Shown: in pieces, positions 48,001 through 61,100 of the stretch
Position numbering within the stretch: the first letter of the stretch is position 1
How the letters are laid out: each line of letters begins with the position of its first letter
Origin: Apostichopus japonicus
Lineage: Eukaryota > Echinodermata > Holothuroidea > Aspidochirotida > Stichopodidae
Reading direction: 5' to 3'
Assembly: GCF_037975245.1 (NCBI RefSeq)
Contig: NC_092564.1
Coordinates: 7,847,984-7,911,983 of the forward strand
DNA: 64,000 nucleotides
The notes under the pieces: model-generated
Databases searched by the model: none
What the model was told of the DNA's origin: nothing
The model's input: the letters and a program-made list of their open reading frames with translations, nothing else
Program-made: the position numbers and the translations under genes

Positions 48001-49112
48001 GTAACAGAGTAACGGGGAAAACAACTGGTTGTGTGCTGTGTGCATCGTAACGCTATACGCAGGCACCCACGTATTGGTCAATAATCAAGACGTAAGTACT
48101 TTCCTCACCTGCGCGCGTCACTAGTTCAATTTGAGTTTAAGAGCGCTCTGTTTTGTTTATTATACATAAACTCGGCTCTGCAGAGTAACAAAATGTATTG
48201 ATGTGCAGCTTATTTTTCTGACAAATAATATGTGTGACAAATGTTGATTGAAGTAGTTTTGTTATTATTATTATATTTTAGACGATACAACACAGATTAG
48301 CTGCGTTGAAGACAGAGATCTGTGTCAGCCGTTCTTTTGTTGACAAATGTATTGAACTACAGACGAAAGGTTCACTTGACTCTACGATGGGATCAATGAG
48401 TAAATATTGGTGAGTATAATAATACGAATAAGGACTGGGGTATGAATACGGATGGGATTAATGAGTAAATATTGGTGAGTATAATAATACGAATAAGGAC
48501 TGGGGTATGAATATGGATGGGATTAATGAGTAAATATTGGTGAGTGTAATGATACGAATTAGGACTGGGGTATCAATGTGGATGGAATCATGTGCCGTTA
48601 CTACAAGGAATTAGAGGGGGTAGTTCATTTTCCCTCCTGATGTTTGCTATAGGAGAGAAAATGCCTCCTTGTACCATTATTGATAGTCATTTTGAGTAAA
48701 GGTTTAGATTAATTATATAAATGCTTACAACAGGTTCTCTAAATGTTATCGGCGAGATAACAGCATTTCTAATGAGTGGTGGTAATTCATCGGTGAAGAG
48801 GCGGAGGGGTGGGGTGGTAGGAAACGTAGAAGTAAAGCCTTGTCATTAAACCAACATTTTCATCAACCGTTCATTGACAACTAAATTATGTGAATCTTAC
48901 AAAGTAGGCTACAATTGTTTTTTATCCGTTGCAGGGCTTCCGATCTATGTTGTAGAGTAGCCAATGAGTGCGTCCAACTCCACGGTGGGTGGGGCTACAT
49001 GTTGGAGTATCCAATAGCGAGAGCTTTTGCTGACAGCCGTGTGTATCCAATATATGCAGGAAGTAACGAGATAATGAGGGAACTTATCGCACGAGATATC
49101 ATCAAGGACTAA
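41987..49112 (+). CDS. ACADL: ACADL, long-chain acyl-CoA dehydrogenase, mitochondrial (10 exons)
   Basis: Exons are 41987-42084, 42867-42914, 43103-43234, 43977-44114, 44887-45051, 46137-46203, 46626-46790, 47719-47943, 48282-48409 and 48935-49112; 447 residues (human 430), all phases agree. The enzyme catalyses FAD-dependent alpha,beta-dehydrogenation of acyl-CoA, the first step of matrix beta-oxidation, passing electrons to ETF. The first 37 residues lack acids and are rich in Arg, Lys and Ser, as in a targeting peptide. Family signatures are AMTEPGAGSDLQG (186-198) and QLHGGWGYMLEYPIAR (403-418). The catalytic base is E309 in LPRERL, the position used by LCAD and isovaleryl-CoA dehydrogenase. 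The C-terminal Glu of MCAD-type enzymes is Ala430 (IYAGSNEIM), as expected for this subgroup. Confidence 0.96.
42867..42914 (+). CDS. ACADL: ACADL exon 2 (48 bp)
   Basis: Acceptor ACATCCATAG ends at 42866. It encodes STQTGVDNVTEGGST, the low-conservation linker before the mature domain. Donor GTAAAT is at 42915. Confidence 0.75.
43103..43234 (+). CDS. ACADL: ACADL exon 3
   Basis: It encodes RPDIAVSSSLMDIGTRDIFT and EEHDIFRESVRRFFKEELVP, matching human DIGIRRIFSPEHDIFRKSV. Donor GTTGGT follows. Confidence 0.93.
43977..44114 (+). CDS. ACADL: ACADL exon 4
   Basis: It encodes DREAWQKMGEAGMLGINVPA and EMGGIGG. Acceptor AATCATCAG ends at 43976; donor GTGAGT is at 44115. Confidence 0.95.
44164..44464 (+). 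mobile_element. tRNA-derived SINE with expanded A-box region
   Basis: The head holds five tandem 11-15 bp units of GTTAGCTCAGT type (44170-44230), then TTAACGCCGGTGCC and a B-box-like GAGTTGGAGTC (44263-44273). The tRNA-unrelated body (with GCGAGTTCCTGCTTGCAGGA) ends in a (TACA)n tail. It lies in ACADL intron 4 (44115-44886). Confidence 0.8.
44887..45051 (+). CDS. ACADL: ACADL exon 5
   Basis: It encodes FGMHSDIAMPYIAEYGNKEQ and GALAMTEPGAG, the first half of the family signature. Donor GTAAGC is at 45052. Confidence 0.96.
45523..45889. mobile_element. hAT-type MITE with 8-bp target duplication
   Basis: ATCAAAAC occurs at both 45515-45522 and 45890-45897, exactly flanking ends CAAGGGCGTAGGAA and TTCCTACGCCACTG. 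The interior has no coding and contains a direct repeat (CACCAAATTGCATCT, twice) plus G/C runs. The 8-bp duplication fits the hAT superfamily. It sits in ACADL intron 5 (45052-46136). Confidence 0.88.
46137..46203 (+). CDS. ACADL: ACADL exon 6
   Basis: It encodes DLQGIKTYAKKDGDDWILNG and SK. Acceptor TTTTTCAG ends at 46136; donor GTATGA is at 46204. The split Ser codon completes the GAGSD motif. Confidence 0.95.
46626..46790 (+). CDS. ACADL: ACADL exon 7
   Basis: It encodes VFITNGYLAGVTIVVAVTDL and HGISLFLVEDGMPGF. It ends KIGNHST where human has KMGLKAQ. Donor GTAAGT is at 46791. Confidence 0.95.
47719..47943 (+). CDS. ACADL: ACADL exon 8 (catalytic Glu)
   Basis: It encodes DTAELFFDDVRLPSSALLG, QLPRERLVVAIEAQSHAE with the catalytic E309, and YVRKRKAFGK. 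Donor GTAATT is at 47944. Confidence 0.96.
48282..48409 (+). CDS. ACADL: ACADL exon 9
   Basis: It encodes TIQHRLAALKTEICVSRSFV and ends MGSMSKYW. The last 24 bases and donor GTGAGT belong to a 65-bp unit repeated three times. Confidence 0.95.
48386..48580. repeat. 65-bp tandem triplication spanning an exon end and splice donor
   Basis: Units are 48386-48450, 48451-48515 and 48516-48580, each containing GAGTAAATATTGGTGAGT. The first unit holds the true end of ACADL exon 9; the other two are intronic copies. Confidence 0.97.
48935..49112 (+). CDS. ACADL: ACADL last exon
   Basis: It encodes CVQLHGGWGYMLEYPIARAF and IYAGSNEIMRELIARDIIKD; TAA is at 49110-49112. Acceptor CCGTTGCAG ends at 48934. 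Confidence 0.96.
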
Positions 49113-52100
49113 GGCACCTTTTTAGCGCCCAAACTTTGGAACAGGACGAGAATTAATATCACCTAACATTATTGTCTGCAGCATCCCGCATTTCTGGACA
49201 CCGGAAGTGATAAAGACGAACATTCTCTGTCGTAGTTTTTCCCCTTGTTCTCGTAAATGCATATATGATTACCCGTGTCCCTGTGGAGTATCTGAACATA
49301 CATGAGCTATGATAATGGTGTAGACTTTTGAATTTCCTGACCAACATCCATGGTTGCAGTGGAGTGGGAGGATGGAGTCCCTATAGTAACAGTGACGTCG
49401 TTTTGAATTTTTTTTTTAAGTACTGCCATTCTCAAAGTCCTTAGTTGCCTATTTTTTAATTTTGAACCTAATATTCCTCGATACCTAGGTATTTGATTCT
49501 CCTCTTTCACATGTCCACCCCTCCCTCACCCTACCGGCCACACCACATCTCCGATCTTCCCTGCACTGTGTTGCAGAGTCACTCATGCTTATTGCCTTCC
49601 ACAATGTAAAAAGAAGATTATGTAAAGGAGCTCAGAATTCGTGTTACATTGCATTTACATTCTAAGTATTATCTACTCATCTCTGATCATGACTAATATC
49701 TACATTTCCTTGGTTTGACAGTTTGTTGAGAAGCTTAATTTAAACCATCAGGTCAGATCAATCTCTTAATCATTGCAACATAAATTCAGCAAGAAATATG
49801 ATCAGTGAAAACTTTATCTGAATATAAGTGGTAAAAGAGCGAGTTTTCTCACCAGTGTGAAGCCATCTATATAACAGTTTTCATAACCTAGAAGTATATA
49901 TGTATGGGCGTTCACAGCAATAACTTTGAAGCTGGCTTCGAAACCAAGCGGAGTCATATCAACTTCGCAGTAAGCACCTTGTAAATATAACAACACAGAA
50001 CACTTTGTTGATTGATAAAATAGATTGGAAAATACAATCGAAAAAACTCCTGTTGGCATTTTTTGTTCAGTAACAAAGTAGGCTCTTGATGACGAAGAGG
50101 CAGAAGCAGAAGAGCTACCGGTCAAGTGATTCAAACCTTGGAAACTTGATAGAATAGGGGCATTTTGGTGCCACGGACGAAACTATACCACCTTGCATGG
50201 CCATGCTTATATTCCTGAGAAGATCAGAGTGGACCAAGAGAAGGTCGACGCGTTAGCGTCGGTACCTCGGACACAGCGGTGAACCTGCTCTGGGCCGCCG
50301 ACCATTCAGGCCTTGGGGCGAAAGGTCTACTACAGAGAGCTAAAAAGATATGTCTAGAGTAATAGCATTGTAGTAGACATGATATCTAGTTGATGTTCTA
50401 CTATACGCAAGTGACCCACCCGCCTTAGCTGAATTTCATTGGATGCAACCAAAGTACTCTTGCAACGTCTGTGAATAATATTCACTTTGTCCCTCTGAAA
50501 GATTGTGACATAACAACCCCAGAGCTGTAGATATATACGGGGTTGAATAGTCCGATAAGTAGGCGCTTTTCTGAATGCGCCCCCCCCCCCCAGGAGCCGT
50601 ATAGAGATATACATCTCTGCGCCGCCTGCTAGTTTCAACGCAAAGTGACGGCGCTATTTAAAATTATGAGAACCAAAAAAACGCTTATTCCTCTGATACT
50701 GTCATTTTAGTGTAACTTTATAATCGAACAAATATAATCTTCTGACGAATTGTCATTGTTACTCAACATTTTGAGAAATCATTGAAGATGCATAGGTGTA
50801 CGGGGTGGGGAAGGGGCAGAGGTGGAAGTCCCCCCTTCCCCGCTTTGAAAATGTTAAGGGGTGCTATGGACGCCTGTGACATGGGGAGCACTGTCTGGTA
50901 GCTACTGAGATGTATAAGCTACTGAAATTCTTTAACTCGACAAATATATGTAAATCTGTTGAGATGTCGCGTTTTATAGTAACAAAAGGACATTACATTT
51001 CCTGTTTCTTATAACAATCACCGTAATAAACCATACAATACAAACTGCATGTATGCGGGCAAACACGTAGTGCTTATAAACTGAACGTAGTGGAGGAAAG
51101 GTCCCATCAATAACGTACCCAATTGCGTGATGGTGAGATGATATGGGTTGAATTCGTCCTGTCAGACTTCTTTTCTCTCAGCCCTTACCCCTGTTCTCCC
51201 CCCCCCCCAACACAAATAGATTGCGAATGGGGCGAATAACTAATTAATTGCCTCGTCCTGCCTAATTATCAGAATGTTTATTATTGCTTGGATTTTTGTT
51301 GTCTAAGAATACTAATTTGTTAATGACGCCAGAAAATATTCTAGAGCCATATCTAAAATGGACAAATCGAGCTGTTAGAGTAGCAGCTCCCTGTTATGAC
51401 GTTAGTGAGAAACTGTATTTACTCGCAGAATACAAAATATGAATGCTTCCACCACTTTGTGAGCTGACTGTTTCAATTAGTCATGGAGGAGCAGTTTATA
51501 CCTGGGTAGAATTGATAATTTACTATAAGATTAATAGTTAGATAAGATAAAAACGAATCATTCTTGACAAAACTTTACATTTTAAATATATAATAAAAGG
51601 TATTTTAGGTCGGATTACTTTCTTAAATTTATAGCTCTTAGCTATTATTTTATTAAGAAATTTCGTATATCCTATAATATTTGGTATAGTCCAAAATACG
51701 GAAGTTGAACCAGCAACCCACAAACAACAACACAAAGCATGCCATGCATGACTCTTCCAATGAATGTCGTGCAGGTACATGTGTACAACGACCTGCATAG
51801 TTTCATTGCGGAATATCTCCTACGAGTATTGTGCCACAGTGTATGGCAGATTCTGCATTCCAGGATCACATTGGATATGATCAAGGGAAAACAAATGAAA
51901 ACCATCGGACAAGAATCTGATTGTTATTAACGTCAACGTTATCCGGGCTGCAAGCAGAACCAAGAGTGCCACTGAAGATGTGGATTATCTAAGGATTAGA
52001 GGATTTAATCACATTTGGTTTTTTGGACAGCTACAACTGACTTTAAAGAAGTTAATTGTTTCTGGAATTAGGTAAAAACGAAACAATTTTTTTATCAGTC

Positions 52101-55100
52101 ATTCTGAATCTTAGATTAGAATTAGATGAAAGATAGGCCTAGTGCTAGGATAGGCTAAACCTACATTACAGTACCGAAATATCACATGGGACTGAATTAT
52201 CAAAGACAGTTACGATGTAATATGTGGGTCTTGCAAGAAGAAGAAACTCAATTAGACGATGTTGGGACTAGCTCCATAGTACTATGAGTGAGTGATAAGT
52301 GTGTCCTAGCTGTGACAGTCTTTGGACTAAGTAAGTGCAAATAGGGTAACCTGTGTTGCCTTTAAGTGAGTTTGCAAAGAAGTGAGTATATAGCTTTACT
52401 ACTACCCCATGCTATCTCTGTTCTAGCATAAAATTAGTCTGCTGTTTTCTAAATTCTAGTAATATGTGGGTTGATTGTTGTTTGCCTTGACTCCTGAGTT
52501 TGACTGAAGCCATGCATTAGGAATAGGATGTAGCCTAGGCTATAGCCTATAGGGGAGGCGAAAATTACTGACTTGCATGTATTGTGCAACCTAGAGTTTG
52601 TAGGCTTTGTAATTGCTGAGATTGGTTCAACGTTTGATGCGTATTCATCTGTTACTAGTTAGTGGCAAAGCTACCTTGGGCATAGTGGAGCTATGATGAT
52701 TTCCTACATGGTCAATTTATCATATATACGGTAGACCGTACATTCTTCAAATTAGTAACTGTTGAAATACAGTACATATGACATGGTACATAAACCTAAA
52801 TGAGGACAAAAGACAACATGGACCTAGTTTAACTTCAGTTTTAAGGTTGCTACAGTTGGAGACCTAATTATGAATAAATCAAATTACCCAATTTGCTACT
52901 TAGGCTAGTGTAGTGTATTCATTTGTTATAACACTCTATAGGTGTTAGATATGACTCACACAGTTCTAACATACAAAACTGAGCCTAACAACCGTGCCCT
53001 CATATTTTATTGGCCGGCTTGAATGATTTAACTGAAAAACTGATTTGTGGTATTGTAAAGATGGGGTTCATTTCTTTTTTTGCTGTAACATAGTCAATTA
53101 GTTATTAGTGATGTTAAAATATGTGTAATTACGGTAGGTGCAGAAGAATTGCAGTGTAAGAGACTGGCTTCTAACAAATAGTAACAGCAGAGGTGTACTA
53201 AATTGCTCAATAATCAGTTTGGACTTCAAACAATTATTTTTCTCTTTCATAACCCTACCCTCCCCCCCCTTCCTTAAAATGCAACAAAGCCACATTTTAA
53301 GGTGGTAACTGCTGTTCTAGTCAGAAGTCATGTATCCAGCACCTTCATCAGTGTATGAGCACAGTTGAAACAATAGAGCAGTGTGGTCTTCTGTGCGTAA
53401 TATGTTTCATCAATGGCTATTGATCTAGTAACGGACGTTTGGCTGATTTGTATAAAGATTTATTCAATGCCTATAGTAAGGTCTCTCACCTCATCGAAAC
53501 ACAAAGGAGGTTGGGGAAAGGGAGGGGGTGGAGGAGAGATATGAGGGTACTGTAGGTAAGGAAGTCAGCCCTTCAAATTGAAGTCGTTTTTGCCATTGTT
53601 AAAACGTTAAGTTTATCTTTTTCACATCAATTGGTGAGCTTTTGTTTTGTTTTCAGTACCAGAATACCTTCTCCTACATGCCACTGATTCAGTGCAATTC
53701 TACGCCTAAAACAACAGTAAACGAATTTCAAAAAGTTCTTTCTGTCTTAAAGTCCAATTTTCAGACTTTTTTTTTTACAATCAATACTTATTTAATGATT
53801 ATTCCATCAAGAGTCCAAACAATGTACCATTCATAATTATGATCATTAGTCAATATTATCAACAACAACAAATAAATCATTCAACTTCAAATAAAGATTT
53901 CCAGTTTATGCCATCTGATATCAAAAGCAAATTTCAGACTTCCCCTTTTTTATATTACCAGCATCAGGTACATTATGTAAAAATAATTATGATGCCTCCC
54001 TTCTGTAAACTACAGAAAGAAGGTCAAGGTTTGGACCATCTTAGATCATTTCATCTTGTTGAATACTTTTGAATCACTTGGGACTATTATCTGACATGTA
54101 TCCATCGATCACCTTGAATAAGCAGTTTTAGAACTTTTTAGTCCTTGGACTGGAAGATTTACAAAGTGTCAGGGATGTTGTCAAATGTGTGAACTCTGTG
54201 GACAAGGAATGTTTGTTTTTATAGTTACTATTCTTTTGTGATACATGCAGAAAAGAAAATTGTCAAAACTGGTTCCTTAGTGACAAACATTTGTCCTTAT
54301 AATTGGATTTTTTTTTTCATATCCAGTATAGTATTACTAGATGCTAGGCAAGGTAGTCAATTGCTCTATGAGTCCAAAGATTCATAGCAGGTTTTATAAA
54401 CAGGAACCATTGTATTTTATAAGAGACAAACTTCGGAGCTTTCAAAACTGCAGCACAAATTATATTTTCCATAAATAACGCTTGTAAAGAAAATCTGTTC
54501 CGAGTGTCCTAAACTGATCTCTCCCCCCAAAATGATAATAAAAAAAAAAAATAAATAAAAAAAAAAGAAAGACTTCTAAACACAAAAGAAATATCACATT
54601 GATATGTTATTTATACCTCAGCAACCATTTCAAGCAATGATTTATCCATATTCAAGGGTAGCAGTTACCATGCAGTCTTTTCTCTTGCAATGACAGGTGC
54701 TGAATACGCAAAGGAATTGATGTCACACTTCAAGGAAAATAGTTCAAAATACCATCTATGTTGTTCCTAGAATTATGAATAGTTGAGAAAATCTGGGCTT
54801 GCCAAACTGCATTTAGAATGCACCTGAGAGAAATTGAAGAATAGGTTGTTAGCCAAACATAGAAAGATAATCTTTGTCTTTCTTTTGAATAGCATCAGGA
54901 CTATACACAATGGTATATATATGCTTTAATAGCTTTTGCCTTTTTCAGAACTAAATATCTGAACTTTATAAAAACTTGGATAAAGAAACCGAAAATGTTT
55001 TATTCCTACTGTATGTATCTGACCAAGTGACCATATCATCATGGCAAAGTTTATCCGATCTGAAGAGCAGAGTGCAGTATGTTAATGAATTTAAAAAAAA

Positions 55101-58100
55101 ATTTTTTTAGTTAAAACATGTACGGTACACTTTATACCAGGAATAACAAATTTTCAACACAGTGCTTTACAGAGTTTGAGGAATTTTGTGCATAAATCAT
55201 AAAATATTGAAGAAACTTTGCATGTAGAAATGTTGCCCTTTTGTGCTTTATTGGTAGTTCCAAACTAGGGTAATTATATATACATATCTGTACCGTAATA
55301 CTAGATAGTAACTAGTGTATTATTATTATTATCAATAATGGTATTTCTTTGATTTGATTACATATCAAATAAATGGTTAAAGCATTTATTGTTTAATGTT
55401 TGCACTTCTCAGTCAAGCTTTGTGCTATTCAAATTTGAAAGGGATATGAACTTTTTGTTAAGTAAACACTGTGTTTTCATTTCATTGTATCCTTGGACAA
55501 AGCACAGTTTAAATTAGATGTAAAGACCCTTGTACAATTCACCTGTTCCTTTTTTGTTACGTTTTGTGTTAAAGGTTGGATTATATTTACATAATTTTAT
55601 TTTGAGCTATCTGGCTACTCTTATCAGCCTAAAATTTGGGTTTATTGTATACAGTAAAGTAGTACTGTAGCTTCATATACTATATATTGGGCCACTACAG
55701 GCATTGTATGCATGTATATGCAATGCTTTTCATGGGGTCACTCTTGTGTCAAGTAATTTGTGAAGTCACTGAAGAAACTTAAGGATCATAGTCAGTGCTG
55801 TAACATTATTTTGGTTATTTCTATGGAACAGGAGCTGTTTATTTTTATATTGTGATGTGATTTAAGGGTTATTTGTAGCATCAAGTTGGAAAGGAGGAAA
55901 TATAATTTATTTTAAATATCTTCCATTAAAGTAAAAGTGAGGCTTATCAAATTCATTGGTCATTAAAATCTGCAAATAAATATATTGCCCCCCCCCCAAA
56001 AAAAATTAATAACAATCATTGTGTAGAAACTCCGGGCTATGATTTATTTGAAACATTTGCCTTTTTGCATCAATTTTGCATTTTTGCTATATATGAATAA
56101 TTCCACAAAAGTCTCAACATTTTTTTTTGGGGGGGGGGGGGGGAGGTGTGCGTGCTGATAGCCTGATAGGATGGTTAATAACGTTTGGTCAACACTGCAT
56201 AAATGAGAATTATTTAGAAAGAATGAAATACTGTACAGTCTATGCTTACAACAGTGACAGTGACAGTGTCAGAAGTTTTTATCATCAACTACACATATTG
56301 TGGCTATCAGCTGTGTACATATTTTATTCAGAACCTACTATATTCTCCTAATAGATGGGGTTCATTGAACATGATATCAAACCTTTTCACACTTTCCAAT
56401 GGCAGTTGTCATGGTGATAATGCTGAGACTTGCTCAAGCATTGAGGAATCTAGTACATTTATCATAACAAACAAAGAAGAAGGTGTATCATTTAAGGAAA
56501 TGGAATATGTCAGAATCAATTAGAGCAAATAATATTTCTATTTTGAATTTATCACAAGTAATGTATCACAAAATTTTGGTCGATCCTGAAGGTAACTTTC
56601 GCACAGCTACTAAAGAGTTGTGGGTAATATGTGCTTGAGCAGTTGCTACTGTAAATATATCAGTACAATAGCTTATACTTGCTTAAAAAAGCATTTTTTA
56701 TTTAACCTGTGTGCCTAGTGCTATTTACCATTACTGATCATTGAACAATAGGTAGTTGTCATAGTAACATAGTCTTTTGGCAAGTATGAACGTAATCCAG
56801 CTCAGTACTTAATTATGGTAAATAAAGGTGTGTTGGCAAGAATGAATCAAGCTGTAATCACATCATGTGCTAGTCTGCTGGCAAGTATGAATACATTCCC
56901 TGCCTAAAATAGTTCTCAATTATGTTAATTATACTGTAGTATGTCTGCTAGGCAACTTGAACACAGTCCTATCCAGTACTCAGTTATGATATTGCTTGCA
57001 CTATACAGATTAACTCAGAATGGGCTGTTTAGGCTTAAATTTGGATCAGGATTACTTGCTGTTTGTCTGTGCTATTGGTTAGTGAGGAGATAACTGTTTT
57101 CTTTTGTTTGGATATGAATCAGTTTTCCTCTTCTCAATGGAATAATACACAAATCGCGGTTCTTTTTTCTTGAATTTTTTAGGGTTTTTTGGACTTTCGT
57201 GATTTGTTAACTTTCATGATATGGGATGATAGTGTAGTTCTGGCTGTAAGGATAACAAACGGTAAATTGCCTTTAGAGAGTGAGAACTGCACCACTGCAT
57301 TGAAGGTTCAATGAAATGGCAACACAAATATGTCTCCCTCCCCACAAAAGCAATAATAATAATACCATCTTTTATTTGAAGACCTATACATCAAAGTATT
57401 TTCAACTACAGTACTGTTAACATATATGTGTATGATGACTAAAAAGTGACAAAATGTATAACATATTGATTTTCTTTGCATTTACAGCTTGTCAGGTGTT
57501 ACGATCTATTGTATTCATGCCATCCTATCTGCAGCTAAATATTCAGGCCTTTCTTCTAATGTCATTTCATCATCTAACAAAATTTGGAATATGCTGTACT
57601 ATGGTATCTTTAAGTTTATTGTGCAATGGAAACCCTGCCAGGAATCAACATTTTAATCTGTACTGTGATGGTCTAAATTATTCAAGGTTGCCTCCTGTGC
57701 TTGTTATTTGTGGAATTGTGGGTGTTAATGTATAGTGGGTATATATGCGTAATGAGGTCTGGTTTGGGATTTTGTGCTTTGTCAAAACTAAAAATATTTT
57801 TGGAATACCTTATGATGGGGTTCAACATTTATTTATGTGGGGTACTATACAGTCAAAGTAGATGGGCTGTTCTGAAAAATTAAAAACAAACTTTAAATTT
57901 TAAGCAACATTTAAGGTGCCATGGGGTGGATTGATCTTCAGTCCTAAAATAAATCATAAGTCTCAGTGAATTCTTTCTGTCTTTCCACCTCTCTCTGCCC
58001 ACTATAAAGTGTATTCAAGTATTTTGGTTTGTTTTTCAATCACATTGCCCAGATGCTATGTGTGTATAAAGAGGATTTACTGCATTGGTACAGTTGATGG

Positions 58101-61100
58101 AAGAAGGGATCAGGAAGCATGTATTGTATATATTTTAATATTAACTTTGTACTGTAATTGTGCTTTTGCCATTGCTTGCTAAATGGTTTATATCAGCAAT
58201 CATAGAGATCTAATGTACATACAGTATATATTGGAAATTATTTAATCAAAGGAGTGACTATCTTTGCTTCCATTACCAGTACTATAGCTACACATGTTCT
58301 TAGCCTAGCCTAGTGTTATATCCTAACCATACAACTTATCATGTCATCAACTAAACTTGCTCAATCAATGGTAAAGCAGGGAATAATTTATATGGTATCA
58401 CATAGCAAAATGGTCAAATGCTATGCAAGTGCAGAGATGTATAGCAGGTTGTTAAATGGGGACAGTAGTACTATATTTAAATAGAAAAGCTCAGAGCTTG
58501 CAAAACCTATGACACATTATTTTAACACTAAGTAATTCCCTGCATAGTGCAGTTTATTGCCAGGATTTCTCTCTGTGTTTCCTGAGAAGGATTGTAATAC
58601 TATATGTATTAATGCACAGACATTCAAGTCCCTTACCAATACTTGACAACATGAATGCAAACTGTCTCCGTTTGGTATAATTGATGAGGTTGTTTCGATA
58701 TCAAGTAAGTGATGAATAACCGATGACATGCATAAATGCATGCTCATGTATGCACCAGTGGTATCAATTCTCCTTTGATGTTCTAGTCGGTTCATATATA
58801 TCTCGTATTTATCGGCGGTGACCTAATTACGTTGCATATTGTTCGCATCCTTCATGTCAGTAAAAAGTTCAATCATGATGTATTTAGCTCTTCAAACACT
58901 GCTCAATTTGCAATTGTTGGAAGAGAAGGAGGAGGTGGAGGAGGAAGAGGTCACTGGCCTGTCTGTTTCATCTCCATCTTTGATGATGTCCATTCCAAAA
59001 ATCTAATCAAGCCAAAGTAGATCGGTTGAAGACTTTAGATGGAAAGAAAAATGTCACAAGGGTATTATTTGAGCGAGGGCTCAAGCTCTTAAATGAAGTT
59101 GGAAGTGTGAAGGAAATATTATTTCATGATGATGTCCACTGGCGAGTAGAAAGTACAGTATGTACAGAGGGAAAAGAGGAGAACTCTTCAACTGTGAGAA
59201 CATTAAACAACCCCAATGGTCAAAATCAATGTCAAGCATTGATTCACAGCCTTCTGTAGTATCCGTAGTAAAGTTCCTTTAATAAAGCAAGGCTGATAAA
59301 GGTGCCATAGAAATTACTTTTTGTATCTTTTCCAAGTACCGTTTGCAAGATTTTTTTTTGAGGGGGGGGGGGGGTTTTCGTTGGTGAATATTTTAAGGTT
59401 CTTTTATATGATGTAATGTTGTTGAGAGCACACACTGTGTAGATAATCTTTAAGCACAGAAATGTTTAAGAACATTTTAGAAAGGGATTAGAGACAATTT
59501 TGGGATCAATTCCTGATAGAAGACTGTTTGGTGAATATATTTTTGAAAAGAAAATCTCACATTTGAATGGGTCTTTATAGCATAGTGCAATATTTCAACA
59601 GGTTTACAAAGTTCTTTTTTTTGGTGATATTAGGAAAATATAAATGTTCTATCTACAGTCATGGGTCTTCCTGTATCCTTTTTTGGACTTGGCATATTTT
59701 ATTTGGGTGTGGGGGGTACTATGGGTGGGGGTGGGTACTAGGGGTGGGGACAGGGATAATTGTTTGGTGTGGCATGTGCCCTTGCTTGTTCTTGGTAGCT
59801 CCGCTTCACCTTGATAAAGCTCTTCTGCAATATTTATCCTATCCCCATATCCCCTCCCCTAGAAGGGAATAAGAGGCAATTTGGATTTTAGCATTGAAAA
59901 CTTCGTTCTTCATCCAAATTGAGATTAATAAATGTTGCAGCTGGATAAGTATAAAGGAATGTACCTATTTGTCCAGACCAGTCACAGGGAATAATTTAGT
60001 GTTCTACCTATGCATAGCAGCTTTGAAAACTCTTGAACTTCTTTCAAAATACTTTGGTTCCTATGTTAAAAAAAAAAATGCTTCTTATACTGTACATCTC
60101 TGGCCATGTATAGACATTGGAACATTTTAGCTTAGCACTTTGCGAAGCGATACTGGATAAATTATTTTCTAAGTATATGCTACATTCCACACTATTCAGG
60201 CGGTGGAGGTATTCTAAAGGAAGCTTGTCTCAGTAATGGTAACTAGAAGTGACATGGTTGAGAGGTTTCGAAGCATTCTGTAACCAAGAGTAGCTATTGA
60301 GCGTAGATGGATCTACAGTAATAGAAAACAGAGTTCTATTCTGTTTAGCTCTCTCTCTTGCTGAATGCTGATTCAGTGTAATAGGTAGTTCCGTCTTGTG
60401 CAGTCATGTGAAGCCATGTCTGTGGTTTCTCTTGCATTCCTACCATCTTCTCAAGTACTGCACAGCTCATACAGTTCCTTCCAACTCTCCAATTGCTTGA
60501 AGCAGCAAGCCAAGGCACCTAGTGGCTTGATGCTTTGAGGGAGATGCAGTTTCAATTGACTGTATAGACATATATGTATATATTTAGCCCACAATACTAC
60601 TTGATGTAGATATATACAGGAATAGCATGGTAGGCTAAGAATAGATCTTGTCTAGTGTAGATCTATGTTGAGATCATACAGTTAGGCATACCATCATCAT
60701 GACTATGTGATCACATGCTGTCTTGGCGTAATGAAGCTGAGGCTGACATAGCCTGGGTCATGTTGTCAAGGGTGTAGTCATGTTTGGTTTCCATGGGGTT
60801 CTCTGGCTATGACCAGAGTGATGTCATGTGACAAGGAGGAGAACATGCACACTGTGTGAATTACACCTTTACATTATCTCTTATCACAAAGCAAATTAAA
60901 ATGTATTAGATTTGAGGTTTAAGATATGTGTCATAATGTAGGTATTTAAATTAGGAAACAGTGTGTAAACTTTATGTTTACGTAACTAATAACCAGTGAT
61001 TAAAATATTACTATTTTTTCTTCTTTTTTCCCCAGTCAATTGAGTTACTGTAAAGATGTCTAATTCGGCTTACATATTTTTCTTGTGAAAAATGATGTCA

